Assembly: GCF_963678635.1 (NCBI RefSeq)
Contig: NW_026970992.1
Coordinates: 1-64,000 of the forward strand
Source: Symsagittifera roscoffensis
Lineage: Eukaryota; Xenacoelomorpha; Acoela; Convolutidae
DNA length: 64,000 nt
Direction of reading: 5' to 3'
The position numbers and the translations under genes are program-made. The notes beneath the pieces are model-generated. The model was not told the origin of the DNA, did not search any database, and saw only the letters and a program-made list of their open reading frames with translations. Of the stretch, positions 31,151 through 41,518 are shown piece after piece (the stretch's first letter is position 1; every line of letters begins with the position of its first letter).

Positions 31151-32274
31151 GTGTATGATAATCCTGAGTATGGATTATAAAATGTAATGTAACCAATTGT
31201 GTTTTTAGTGTATCTGTCGTATTTGTATATTACTTCAGTAGTTATAAACGGTGGTGGTAGTGATTGAGCTGTTATGTTAGGTGGATTTAATGGGTAGGGA
31301 TGTTGGGTAATATTATTTAACTTAACTGTGATCTCAAATTTTAATTGTAAACTGTTTTGTTGGAGTATTTGAATATTGTGATCACGGATATCGTTGTGAA
31401 TATCTTGGCGATATTGTAATCTATTAAGTGCCCAGTTATGAAGGCGGTTACTTTCTTGATGTTGTCCAAATAGTGGTGGAGGTGCTGTGAATGTATTCCA
31501 ATCTAATCTTAAAGGAATATTTATTGATGATTGTTCTCGATATCTGGCGTCGAGATTATTTGGAAAATTTAAGTTAAAGGGTAGTGGTGAAAATTGACTT
31601 ATTGATGGTGTTGATGGTAGTGATAATGTTTCTGGTAGTGATGAGGATGTTGTTGTATCCGTAGAAATATCTATGGGGTCATTGACTAAATTTGGTTCAC
31701 CTTGTGTGAATGAATTTGTAGTCCAATATGGCAGTCGTGATGTTAGGTTTGGGGGGTTAAAGGGATTTTCACGTATCTGTTCAGATGTTGGTGTTGAACC
31801 TAAGTAGTCTGAAGGTAGACTTGAAGTGCTTCGTTGTGAAAAAAGTGTAGGAGTTTCTGGTGTGATACCAGTGGTGTTTTCTGGAGTGGTTTGTGTTGGG
31901 GATTGAGGTATATCAAAATGAACTCGGGGAGTTTGAAAATTTCTATTTCGTCGAGGATGTATAATTTGTCTATTTATTTCTGCTGTGTTTTGGTTTTGAC
32001 TAAGGTTTCGTATTCTACTTAGTTCTTGTGGTAGTGTTGGGTAAAGATTATATGTTGGTTCACTTAGGGATGCTTGTCGTTGAACTGGTTCTAGTGGTTC
32101 AGATAAACGAGCGTGCCTTTCTTCAAAGGTGTATGGATTGTCTTGAAAAGAAATTCGTGTAGATGTTTGAGGGTTTTGAGTAGTTGAAGGTGGTGTTGGA
32201 TTATCTTGGGATGATGTCGGTGAAGACTGATTCTGTGACTGTTGGGTAGCAATTTTTGATGGATTTTTAAATTG
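31138..32274 (-). CDS. Element 2 methionine-free ORF (378 codons)
   Basis: An open frame of 378 codons between an upstream TAA (32275-32277) and a TAA at 31138-31140, without a single ATG. The first two-thirds is rich in Ser, Thr, Pro, Asn and Gln. The C-terminal third is more ordered (WNTFTAPPPLFGQHQESNR, later FEITVKLNNITQHPYPLNPP). It fills the space between the 62-codon membrane ORF and the envelope start, overlapping the latter by 13 bases. Stops in all three frames separate it from the 62-codon ORF, so simple frameshifting from there is unlikely. Expression would need splicing onto an upstream start (AG-rich acceptor-like ACAGTCACAG near 32235) or a non-AUG start. A chance frame of this length in such AT-rich DNA is improbable. 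Confidence 0.65.
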   Translation of the reverse strand, partial: QFKNPSKIATQQSQNQSSPTSSQDNPTPPSTTQNPQTSTRISFQDNPYTFEERHARLSEPLEPVQRQASLSEPTYNLYPTLPQELSRIRNLSQNQNTAEINRQIIHPRRNRNFQTPRVHFDIPQSPTQTTPENTTGITPETPTLFSQRSTSSLPSDYLGSTPTSEQIRENPFNPPNLTSRLPYWTTNSFTQGEPNLVNDPIDISTDTTTSSSLPETLSLPSTPSISQFSPLPFNLNFPNNLDARYREQSSINIPLRLDWNTFTAPPPLFGQHQESNRLHNWALNRLQYRQDIHNDIRDHNIQILQQNSLQLKFEITVKLNNITQHPYPLNPPNITAQSLPPPFITTEVIYKYDRYTKNTIGYITFYNPYSGLSYTCIF

Positions 32275-32279
32275 TTACT

Positions 32280-32468
32280 TTAGTGAGAGGGTTTATGTTT
32301 ATTATAATATTCTTCTAAAAAAAGAATTAGAAAAATTGTTGCTAGGGCAAATGTAATGATTGCTTTCTTTATACATTTACATATTGTCAAAATGAGGGAT
32401 GATAGAAATGTTATGAAAATTACAAACAATAAAAAAATATCAGTTCTACTGAAAATTGTTCGTATCAT
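32280..32468 (-). CDS. Element 2 small membrane protein (62 aa)
   Basis: Starts in an ATGA overlap with the preceding 76-codon ORF. Two hydrophobic segments (residues about 12-30 and 37-52) flank a short basic loop KCIKK, giving a hairpin membrane protein with a polar C-terminus. Small size, two membrane spans and position among late genes recall viroporin-type proteins of enveloped viruses; this is inference from layout only. Confidence 0.55.
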   Translation of the reverse strand: MIRTIFSRTDIFLLFVIFITFLSSLILTICKCIKKAIITFALATIFLILFLEEYYNKHKPSH

Positions 32469-32695
32469 TTAGACAAGTTGTTAAAATCGTACCTGTGGAT
32501 ATATTCAAGGGTTTTGGAAAGTTGGAGGAATAGTTCAATTATTGTGTAGAAAATTAAAAAAATGTTACAAAAAATTATTATGATTATTAGAAAAGATTCG
32601 ATGATATCAAAAAGAAAGATTATAAAGACTTGAAGTATTGAAAAAAAATGTTTAAAATTGATAAATATTTGAGCGACTGTTTGAGAGAAAAGCAT
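32465..32695 (-). CDS. Element 2 small membrane protein (76 aa)
   Basis: First of the late ORFs after gag-pol. Residues about 18-58 are almost entirely hydrophobic (IIESFLIIIIIFCNIFLIFY), enough for one or two membrane spans, with a charged C-terminus. Its stop overlaps the next ATG as ATGA. No family is recognised. Confidence 0.55.
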   Translation of the reverse strand: MLFSQTVAQIFINFKHFFSILQVFIIFLFDIIESFLIIIIIFCNIFLIFYTIIELFLQLSKTLEYIHRYDFNNLSK

Positions 32696-33295
32696 TTAAG
32701 AAATGATCTCTTTGTCGAATATTTTTTGCTGTTTGAGGCGATTTTCTAGTGTGGTCGAATTATTTATTAGTTTTTTGACAAGTGGGTTGAGTTTCGTAAA
32801 AAATTGTTGGGGGCAATTTTCATGGTGACTGGGAGGTCGTCTTTTTCTTTATTTTTGTTTGTCAAATGATCCGGGGTATGGTGAGATTTTTATACTTTAG
32901 GCTAATTAAAATCTTCATTTTGTGACTTTAGGCTAAGTTATCAAATTTGTTTTGGGGGTATTCGTGGTCTGAGTTGGGGAAATATTGTTGATCTTTGGGT
33001 TATTAGATAAGGGAGGGGTACGGTATTATGGTGATATTTATTTTAGCTGTCAAGTTGGAGTGGTTTGCTTATTTTTGACCTGGAGGTTGTAAAGTTATAG
33101 TTAGAGATGTGCCTGGAGTTCTAGATTATTCGTCTAATTGATCTTAGTTTGAGTTAGAGAAAGTGGCGGATTGGATGAATCCTATTGGTCTATTTTGAAC
33201 TAGAATTATTGCGTACTTGTGAGCATGTTATTTTGAAAAATGGAAATGAAAAATGTTACGGAGGTTTCAAGATTGTGAAGTATAAAATTTTAAAA
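32696..33295 (-). other. Non-coding gap after gag-pol in element 2
   Basis: 600 bases between the gag-pol stop and the first late ORF, without a useful minus-strand frame. It is the natural place for a splice acceptor or promoter for the late genes, but no single signal is convincing by eye. Confidence 0.4.
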
Positions 33296-36200
33296 TTACT
33301 TTTTAAATTCTACTTTCTTTAATATTTTAGATTGGGGGATGAACATTTTGTAGTTTTTACGTGGTTGATTTCGGAGTCTTGTTGTCTTTCTATGTTCTGA
33401 TTTGTCTATTTCTTCTTGGGGTATTATTTGTTCTGTCATTTTTCTATTTTTTCTTTGTTTTGGAGATTCTTTATGGTTTTGTGTATTGTTTTTGGTAGCG
33501 ATTGGTTTTGTGTTTTGATTTTCGGTGGGGTTATCATTTTGTTCTGTGTTTTTCAGATGTGGTTCGTTTTGAATAATTTTTAATCCTGTGAAAGAATATA
33601 ATTGGGTTAATTCGCGGAGTGCGTATTCTTTTGGGTAATAAGGTAATAGGTTGTTTCGATGCTGAACGATTTCTTTTTTGTTTGAGTCGATAATTTTATA
33701 TGTGACATCTGTGGGTTTTGCAATTATTTGATAGGGTCCTTTTCGGAGGGGTTGTAATTTTTTAGAAATTCCTTTTTGAGTATTAAAATTAGGTATTAAA
33801 ACAAATGTTCCAATTTTTAAATCGGAAGCTGGTGTAAAACGTGAATTGATTTGTTCATTTATGTTTTGTCTTTGTAATAACTTTTTCGTTATTTTTTGGT
33901 AAATTTCATTGTGTTTCTTATCTCTATTTAAAATCCATTCGGTGTGTGTACCGGAGGCTAATTTAAGGATTTGTGGGTGATGAAAATGATCTTCATCGTG
34001 CGTATGTAATGGTAGGTTATAACAAATTGAGTCTTTATTTGGTTGACAATAACCTTGTGCGTTTTTATGGGAATTTGCTGTAAACATTATTGGTTTGCGT
34101 GGCTTTTGGTTGAAAACCATTTCGTATGGTGACATTCCTAAAGTTGTCGTGTTTTGTGAATTATATGCTAATGGAAATAATTTTACATCTGCTGACCATT
34201 CGGTATATTTGCTATCATTTCCGTTGATGATACATCTAAGATATTCTTGTAGTGAACGGTTCATACCTTCGACTAAGCCGTTTGTCCAAGGTGCATGAGA
34301 TGTACGTGGTTTGTGTTTAATGTTGTATAAATGACATAGTGTTATTATTTCATTATTTATGAATTCTGTACCATTGTCTGTAACTAAAATTTCTGGTAGT
34401 CCAAATTTTGCTATCCAGTGTTCATAAAGTGTTGTGTATGCGTAATAAGCGTTACAATGTGGTACTGGGTTAAGTGCTACATAATGTGTAAATGCGTCAA
34501 CAATTACCATAATGTAGGAGTTTCCTTCTGATGAGGGTGAAATTGGTCCTTTAGTATCAAATGAGATACGATGATTAAAGTATAAACTTTGTCCTTTAAA
34601 ATCTTGTTTTTGTGCTATTTGTTTTTGATTTGGGTAAGGTTTATTTAATTGACATACTATACAATCATTGCATAGTACTTTTATCCAAATTGGTGCATTT
34701 GGGAAGTAAAAATTTTGTATAAAATTTGAATATGTTTTCTCTGATCCAGAGTGTCCTTTAATGTTTTGTGTATGTGAAATATTAAAAGCTATAAGAATCA
34801 TACTTATAGGGAGACAGGGAACTGTAGATTCATTAAGGTTGTACTCTAAAAGGTCTGTATTTTCGTTAATTGTTGTATTGTTAAACTTGCGAAAGTATCG
34901 GAGGAGTGTTTTGTTTCCTAGAATGGTTGAATTTGCTTTGATAGGTTTAGTTTTATATTTGTGCCATGATTTTAGTTGTCGAATTACTGGGTCAAGGTTT
35001 TGATATTGTTTCAGTGTTGAAATTGTAATTGTTTCTGTTGGGGGGAGAAAAATGTTTTCGATTTCTAATTTAGATAATGGTATTGTATCAAGTGGGTCGT
35101 GAAGGTCAAAAACTTGATTTATTGTGTATTTTGAATCATTTGTTTGTGGTCCTGATAAATTTATTTTATCAGTTAAATCTTCTTTTTCAATTAGTGGAAA
35201 ATGGTCTTTTTTAGGTAGGTGTTGTTTTGTTCGTTTTTGTTGGGTGTTATTTTTTATCCATTGAGAATATGGAATTGGTTTAAAAGTTGATGTTCCAAGT
35301 AGGTCAACTTCATAATGATTATTTTGACAATCTAAATAAAGTGGGAAATGTTGTAAATTATTTATTTGTGATTGTTCAATATCAGTTTTTACTGCATATT
35401 TGCATTCTAATCGAGGTGATGTTTCGTTTTCTGCAAGGTAGAATTTTATATTTTTGGGTATTTCAACTGTTGTTTTTCGTGTAAGTAATTCAGGTGGTGT
35501 ATTTCGACTTAAGGTGTCTGGTAATGCAAGATTTTTTCCTGCAGTCCAAACTATATGTAAGTTTGGAAATTTCATTAGAATTAGTTGAAATCTGTAAACT
35601 CGGTGGTTTGGGTTAGATTTCTGTGTAAAAAGAAAGATGATTGGTTTGTGGTCTGTGAACAAAACTGTGGGATGTTTTGATCCAAGTATCAGAAATTCAT
35701 ATTCTGTAAGTGTATATATTATGGCTGTACATTCTCTCATTAGAGTTGAGAGTCGTAGCTCTGCTTGAGTGAATAATCGAGAATTTGCTGATATGAGGTT
35801 CATTTTATTTGTACCATTATGTGATTGTATCAATGCTGCGCCGATGCCAAAGTTCGAAGCATCGCACATTGCATAAAATGGTTGATCAGGGTCTGGAATT
35901 GTGTTTGAAATTTGTTCAGTTAAAAGTTTCTTTATTTCTTCGAATCGTGTTTGATGTTCTGTATTCCATTCAAAGTTGTTTTGTTGTCTAAGGATGTTAT
36001 AAAATGGTCGTAGGTATAATTGCATTTTATAAACATATTTACTTAAAAAGTTTAACATTCCAAGGAACTCTTGGATTTTCTTTTTATTTGTTGGTGGTTG
36101 AAGTTTTTGAATAGCGTCAATGCGTGATTTCAGTGGAGTGATTGTTTTTCTTTCTATATTATGTCCTAAGAATTTAACTCTAGTCAAAAAGAAGTGTGAT

Positions 36201-39200
36201 TTATCGGGGGCGGCCTTCAGATTTTCGTTCTGAAGTATTTGGTGATATGTTTCTAAAACTTTGAACATTTCGTCTTTTGTTTGTGATTGCATAAAAACAT
36301 CGTCTAAATAGGTGATTGCGTTTTTCTTGAGTATTAGTGGTCTAAAAATTTTGCTCATAAAGGCTGAAAATGCTGCTGGTCCTATGGATATTCCATAGAA
36401 TAAGCGGTTGAATTCATATTGTTGGTTTCCGATAACAAATTGTGTTAAACGTCGTGATTGTTCATCTAGTGGCATTTGATTGTATGCACTATTCATGTCG
36501 GCGGTTGTGAAGTATTTGCCGTTTATTTTTGTTAAAATAACTTGTATTGGTTCAATGGGCCAATTACATTTTGATTCATCTATGAGTGAATTGAGGTATC
36601 TAGCATCGAGAACGATTTTTAACGATTCTCCTTTAGCTAGAATGATAACGGGGTTGATGAATGTGTTGCCTTTTGGTTGTTCTTCTTTATTAACCGGTGA
36701 TATAATGTTGTATTGCTCTAAAATATCGAGTAATCTGTTTACTTTATCATGTAAGTGAATTGGTACTTTACTTGCTCTTTGTTTTTTGAAAACTGCGTCT
36801 GGTTTTAATGGGAGATGTAGTGATGAACTGATTTTGCCAACATCGAATTTTGATGTTGCATAGACTGATGAATATTGAATTAGCTGTTTGGCTAACTTTT
36901 CAAATTCGTCTTGTGTTATTTGTGAATGTTGGAAATTAAACATTGTTAAAAATTTCTGTTGGTCCTCTGTGTAGTTACTGATGTTGAATGTAGGTTTGAA
37001 ATATGGAGTTTTTGTGAAATAATCCGTATTTCTGTTTTCGTTACTTATTATATTATTTATAGATAATTCTTCATTAAGAATTGTAGATTGGCAAATATCT
37101 AGTAATTGGAGTATATTATTTACGCGATAGGCTTTTTCGTGTATTGGTGATATTGTTGCGTTGGTTTCACAATATCCTAAAAGTCCTAATGGTAATGTTA
37201 CTTGGTAAGGTGTGTTGTTATAGACATGTAAGGAGATGATATCTGAATTCGAATTTTTCAAATATTTTATTGAAGAGATTGTGATTTTGAAAAATTTATG
37301 AATCGGTTTGAATTCAAAATCTGACATATAAAATTTTTGTTTGTTTTGTGCTTTATCATATTGGTGAACTTGTTTGATTGAAAAATTATAGATGTTTCCT
37401 GATAGTGGTTTCAGGTGTTTTCTTTGTTGGTTAAATATCGGATAAAATTTTGAAAAGAATGGTGGTTGTTTATTCAATCTTTGAAAAAATGTTAAGGATG
37501 TTTCTTTTGTTTTTGTATATTTATCTTTGATTAATATTTTACTATTTAGTATGTTAATTGTTGGTATATACTTTGAAATAAATGGTATTCCAATGATATT
37601 ATATTTAATATCGGTGATATGGAATATTTGTTTAAATGGCTTATTTAAAATTTTACTTTGTTCCATTGTTCTGGTAGGGAGGAGAAATAATTGGATTTTT
37701 CCGTAGTTTATCAATGTTGATCCTTGTGCTGTCGCTAGTTTGCTGGAGGTTTCAAGAGGTGTTAGCTTTGGGTGTAAGATTTTTATTTCATTCCATGTGG
37801 GAATGTTTATTATGTTTGATTCTGCTCCTGAATCAATTAAAAAATCTATTTCAAGGTCTGGTGGTTGAAATTCTTTATTTCTTGGGCTTTCTAAGAGAAA
37901 TGGTATTGTCCAAATTTTTTCTTTGGGTTGTTCTTTTTGTATATTTTGATAAATGTGGTTTGTATTCAAGCATTTTGTTTTGGTATTTTTATTGGTTTGA
38001 TTTGTAGTGTTTATCTCATTTGTTTCTTGCGTCGTTGGTGTGGAATTTATGGGTGTAGTGTAATGATTTTGAAGAATTTGTGATTGATTTTCATATATAT
38101 GTGATGGAAAGGGTTGTTCATATATGACAGATTCATAGTCATTTTCGACTTTTATCATATTGATATCAAGAGTGTTTTCAGTATCACTTTCTGAATCTGA
38201 TGATGTACAGTTTATTTGATTGAGTTGTAACGTATCAGTTACTGTGTCATCAATACCTGGAGGGTCTGATGTTGTTTCTGGGTTAGCTTGTACTTGATTG
38301 ATTTGTCTTTGATGTTTAGGTGTACTGCTTCTGTGACGATTATTAGAGTTATTGTAGTGATTATTATTTCGGTGTGGTGATTGGGAATAATTTCGATAGC
38401 GATTATTATAACTTGGGTGTCGGTTTTGTGAATTATTTCGCGATCTGTTTTGGTAATTATTGTTTGGTCTGTTATAGTTCGATCTATTATATGAGTTATT
38501 CCTTGATCGGTTGTTCGGGTAATTCTGGTTTCGGTTGTTTGAATAACTTCTGTTTCGATTATAGGAGTAGTTTCTATTCCTATTGTATGATGAATTTCGT
38601 GATTGGTTGTTTGGATAATAGTTATTTCTTGATTGAGAATTAGATCTAGAAACAAATCGTTGTGTATTTGAATTTGATCTGGAGTAGTTATTTCGACTAT
38701 TCGGTCTATTGTAGTGATTTTGTGATGAATTATACGTGTTTCTTCGTTCTGGTGATCTTCCTCTATAACTTGAGTTATATGGAGATTGATTTCTTGTATA
38801 GCTTGTATTGTTTGGGAGTGGTTTTCCTGAACTGTTGTTGCTGTATACATTTTTGTTTGGTAGGTTTTGATCTTTTTTCATGTATTGATAAAATGATTTA
38901 TTTGGTTCTTTGTATTTTTGAGGTTTATTTTGACTATCTTGTTGTTTTTGTCTACATTCGGAAATACTATGTCCGTATCGTCGGCAATAATTACACCATT
39001 TTTTGAAAGATGGTTTGCCTTTAAAGTTCGGGTTCTTTTCGTAAATATTGAGTATTTCAGTGATTTTTTCAACGAGATCTGTTTCTGATTCTTGTATATT
39101 ATTAATATTAGTGGGAGTCGTTTCAATTTTGTTAACGTATTGTAATTTCAGATTTTCCGTTTCTTCTAATTTCATTGTGATTTCTGCTTGTTCTAGTTTG

Positions 39201-41518
39201 TCTACTAGTTTTCTAAAATCTAAATCGGGTTCTCGAATTGAAGAAGGATGTGATGCTCTCTTTTTTATTGCTATTTTCCTTAATTGTGGTGTTAAGGTCA
39301 TCATTAAGATTTCTGTCATCTTAGTGTTTTTATAGTCATGTGTATTTAGTGAATATGCTTTTCGAACTAGTGTTTCGATTCTTACTGCTATTTGCTTGAT
39401 GGTTTCGTTTGGTAATCTGCGAATTTCATTACATAAAACTCTTTGTTGTTGTTTGTTTCTTTCGGAGTCAAACATTTTTGAAAATTCTTGTGTAAATCTT
39501 TTCCAGTTTGATTTTATTTCTTGAGGTAGTACTGAAAACCATTTTTGGGCTGCGCCATCTAAGGTTGTTTGTATCAACGCTGTGCGTCGATGTATCCAGT
39601 TTTGATGTAGTGGCGTGTTAATTGGTTCAGGTCCAATATTTAAAATTAAATTTGCTGTTACTGCATTTAAGTAATCTTCTACAGAGTATTCAGGGTCTGT
39701 TCCTGTGAAAACCATTAAGGGTTTATTTGATGTTATTGATGATCCACCCATAAGGTATGGATTCATTGTCATTTGTAATGATTCAGCTGCATTTGGCATT
39801 TGAGAAAAATTTGAAAGTTGGTTTCTTGTTATTTCATGTTGTTGAAGATAATACGGGAGTGGTATTTCATTTTGCATTTGTGATGGTTGATACGAGTGTG
39901 TAGTCATTGGATTTTGTTGTTGAATTGGTTGAAAAGATTGTATATTAATTGGATTTGGTTGTTGAATTGGTTGTTGATATTGTGCATCTATTGATTGTGG
40001 AGAAAAATTTCTATGGTTTGTACGTGTTTTCTGTATTCCTTGTCTACGATATTCTTGAGTATTTGGTGCAAATATATCTGGTTGTAAGAAATCTTCATCT
40101 GAGGATAAATAATCCATTTGATAAGATGTTTGTTTTTTATTTTTATTTTGTTGAAAAAATGGGTAATTTTCACTGCGATCCTGTGGAGGATTTGGTTGAA
40201 AATTTGTGGAATTATATTGGGCCGTTGGGTTATCCCAGTTTCGAGGTTTTGTATATTGATTAAAATTTCTTTGTGGTTTATCATTTGTTTTTGATGGATG
40301 TGTATAATTATAATTATGGTCTGCAAAGTTGTTTCTAGTGAATGTTTTGCGTGTTTTTGATGGTATTGTCATGGGTTTGTATGTTTGGTAATCCATATGT
40401 GAATATTTAGGGGCAACCGAAGGTTTAACGGTTGATTGTAAGGTTACCTGTGTTTGTGAAGGATTTGTATTTCTTGGTGTTGTTAAATTTGGGCGTATTG
40501 GTGAAATACTTTGTTGTGTAGTTGTTGTGTGTACAATTTCTTCATTTATGAAGTGTGATGGTGTCTGTATATCTTGTTGAGTAAGATTCCTAGTTCCATT
40601 GAGGTTTTCATTGTGTATGACTGTAGAGTTTAAACTATTATTTTGTGTATCGGGTAAAAATGTATTATAGTTTAATGGTGTTGCATCAATTGTTAATGGT
40701 ATTACTCTTACATAATCTCTTATGTAAGATATTGTATCTATTGCTTGACTTGAGATTGATTGTGGAAAGTTTATAAATACGGGATGAGACCATTCGGGGT
40801 CCCAAACATAATCTGATTGTTCTGTGATAGCTGTATCATCGTTCGAGTTTTGGGGTCTAAAATTTTTTCTTGCTTGTGCAATTAAATCAATATTGTGTGT
40901 AAAATAATCTATTATGAACCATGCTAAAATTTTTTGTAAATCGTGTTTGGTATGTTGTGAAACGTCGTCTTTCGTGAAATTTTCTTTAATGATGTTTAAA
41001 TAACTAGAGAGTAGTGTGATTTCATGTCGTACTCTTAAATGTTTAGATGTTTCTGTCGGTGAGACATTTGTTAATGGGAGTTCATTTTCTAATATCGAAA
41101 TATAACTATATATTAGTGCGAAAACTTCATTGGTGAAAATGGAGTTTGCTCTTTGTGAGTTATGGTATTGTATGCTTTTTATATATTCTGAAAAAACTTT
41201 TGAAAATTCTAAATCAAGGTCGTCTGTTTGAATAGTGTATGTTCTATTATTATGGTTTGGGGAAGTGAATTCTATAGAGTAGATTCCATATTGTTGTGTT
41301 ATGTTGCATATATCTTTTAGATAGTGATCTATGATTTGTCTTTTGATTTTTACATCGGGGAACTCTGTTTTACATGGACTGATTCCGGGTTCAAATAAAT
41401 TTACGAGTAAATTTTGACAAAATATGTGTTGTCCTCTATCAGTATCTGCATCTACTATAAAAGGAAAGATTTCATCATCATCTGGAGTTTCGTCACCTGG
41501 GGTGTGCGTTGAACTCAT
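33296..41518 (-). CDS. Element 2 Gag-Pol polyprotein (2740 aa, single frame)
   Basis: Starts ATGAGTTCAACG. Order by approximate residue: Gln/Asn/Pro-rich N-terminal Gag; capsid-like segment 573-760 with DGAAQKWF; CCHC zinc knuckle CNYCRRYGHSISEC near 842; an Asn/Arg/Ser/Tyr low-complexity tract 880-1095; aspartic protease LIDSGAES near 1229; reverse transcriptase with TADMNSAYNQMPL near 1670 and YLDD near 1738; RNase H CDASNFGIGAAL near 1888; integrase zinc domain (H..H..CNDCIVC) 2247-2290; catalytic D (FDTKG), D (TDNGTEF) and E (GLVEGMN) near 2321, 2381 and 2416 with 35-residue D-E spacing; GPY/F module (LRKGPYQII) near 2600. This is a Ty3/Gypsy Pol by order and motifs. Gag and Pol are fused without a frameshift or stop. 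All key catalytic residues are present. Confidence 0.95.
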   Translation of the reverse strand: MSSTHTPGDETPDDDEIFPFIVDADTDRGQHIFCQNLLVNLFEPGISPCKTEFPDVKIKRQIIDHYLKDICNITQQYGIYSIEFTSPNHNNRTYTIQTDDLDLEFSKVFSEYIKSIQYHNSQRANSIFTNEVFALIYSYISILENELPLTNVSPTETSKHLRVRHEITLLSSYLNIIKENFTKDDVSQHTKHDLQKILAWFIIDYFTHNIDLIAQARKNFRPQNSNDDTAITEQSDYVWDPEWSHPVFINFPQSISSQAIDTISYIRDYVRVIPLTIDATPLNYNTFLPDTQNNSLNSTVIHNENLNGTRNLTQQDIQTPSHFINEEIVHTTTTQQSISPIRPNLTTPRNTNPSQTQVTLQSTVKPSVAPKYSHMDYQTYKPMTIPSKTRKTFTRNNFADHNYNYTHPSKTNDKPQRNFNQYTKPRNWDNPTAQYNSTNFQPNPPQDRSENYPFFQQNKNKKQTSYQMDYLSSDEDFLQPDIFAPNTQEYRRQGIQKTRTNHRNFSPQSIDAQYQQPIQQPNPINIQSFQPIQQQNPMTTHSYQPSQMQNEIPLPYYLQQHEITRNQLSNFSQMPNAAESLQMTMNPYLMGGSSITSNKPLMVFTGTDPEYSVEDYLNAVTANLILNIGPEPINTPLHQNWIHRRTALIQTTLDGAAQKWFSVLPQEIKSNWKRFTQEFSKMFDSERNKQQQRVLCNEIRRLPNETIKQIAVRIETLVRKAYSLNTHDYKNTKMTEILMMTLTPQLRKIAIKKRASHPSSIREPDLDFRKLVDKLEQAEITMKLEETENLKLQYVNKIETTPTNINNIQESETDLVEKITEILNIYEKNPNFKGKPSFKKWCNYCRRYGHSISECRQKQQDSQNKPQKYKEPNKSFYQYMKKDQNLPNKNVYSNNSSGKPLPNNTSYTRNQSPYNSSYRGRSPERRNTYNSSQNHYNRPNSRNNYSRSNSNTQRFVSRSNSQSRNNYYPNNQSRNSSYNRNRNYSYNRNRSYSNNRNQNYPNNRSRNNSYNRSNYNRPNNNYQNRSRNNSQNRHPSYNNRYRNYSQSPHRNNNHYNNSNNRHRSSTPKHQRQINQVQANPETTSDPPGIDDTVTDTLQLNQINCTSSDSESDTENTLDINMIKVENDYESVIYEQPFPSHIYENQSQILQNHYTTPINSTPTTQETNEINTTNQTNKNTKTKCLNTNHIYQNIQKEQPKEKIWTIPFLLESPRNKEFQPPDLEIDFLIDSGAESNIINIPTWNEIKILHPKLTPLETSSKLATAQGSTLINYGKIQLFLLPTRTMEQSKILNKPFKQIFHITDIKYNIIGIPFISKYIPTINILNSKILIKDKYTKTKETSLTFFQRLNKQPPFFSKFYPIFNQQRKHLKPLSGNIYNFSIKQVHQYDKAQNKQKFYMSDFEFKPIHKFFKITISSIKYLKNSNSDIISLHVYNNTPYQVTLPLGLLGYCETNATISPIHEKAYRVNNILQLLDICQSTILNEELSINNIISNENRNTDYFTKTPYFKPTFNISNYTEDQQKFLTMFNFQHSQITQDEFEKLAKQLIQYSSVYATSKFDVGKISSSLHLPLKPDAVFKKQRASKVPIHLHDKVNRLLDILEQYNIISPVNKEEQPKGNTFINPVIILAKGESLKIVLDARYLNSLIDESKCNWPIEPIQVILTKINGKYFTTADMNSAYNQMPLDEQSRRLTQFVIGNQQYEFNRLFYGISIGPAAFSAFMSKIFRPLILKKNAITYLDDVFMQSQTKDEMFKVLETYHQILQNENLKAAPDKSHFFLTRVKFLGHNIERKTITPLKSRIDAIQKLQPPTNKKKIQEFLGMLNFLSKYVYKMQLYLRPFYNILRQQNNFEWNTEHQTRFEEIKKLLTEQISNTIPDPDQPFYAMCDASNFGIGAALIQSHNGTNKMNLISANSRLFTQAELRLSTLMRECTAIIYTLTEYEFLILGSKHPTVLFTDHKPIIFLFTQKSNPNHRVYRFQLILMKFPNLHIVWTAGKNLALPDTLSRNTPPELLTRKTTVEIPKNIKFYLAENETSPRLECKYAVKTDIEQSQINNLQHFPLYLDCQNNHYEVDLLGTSTFKPIPYSQWIKNNTQQKRTKQHLPKKDHFPLIEKEDLTDKINLSGPQTNDSKYTINQVFDLHDPLDTIPLSKLEIENIFLPPTETITISTLKQYQNLDPVIRQLKSWHKYKTKPIKANSTILGNKTLLRYFRKFNNTTINENTDLLEYNLNESTVPCLPISMILIAFNISHTQNIKGHSGSEKTYSNFIQNFYFPNAPIWIKVLCNDCIVCQLNKPYPNQKQIAQKQDFKGQSLYFNHRISFDTKGPISPSSEGNSYIMVIVDAFTHYVALNPVPHCNAYYAYTTLYEHWIAKFGLPEILVTDNGTEFINNEIITLCHLYNIKHKPRTSHAPWTNGLVEGMNRSLQEYLRCIINGNDSKYTEWSADVKLFPLAYNSQNTTTLGMSPYEMVFNQKPRKPIMFTANSHKNAQGYCQPNKDSICYNLPLHTHDEDHFHHPQILKLASGTHTEWILNRDKKHNEIYQKITKKLLQRQNINEQINSRFTPASDLKIGTFVLIPNFNTQKGISKKLQPLRKGPYQIIAKPTDVTYKIIDSNKKEIVQHRNNLLPYYPKEYALRELTQLYSFTGLKIIQNEPHLKNTEQNDNPTENQNTKPIATKNNTQNHKESPKQRKNRKMTEQIIPQEEIDKSEHRKTTRLRNQPRKNYKMFIPQSKILKKVEFKK

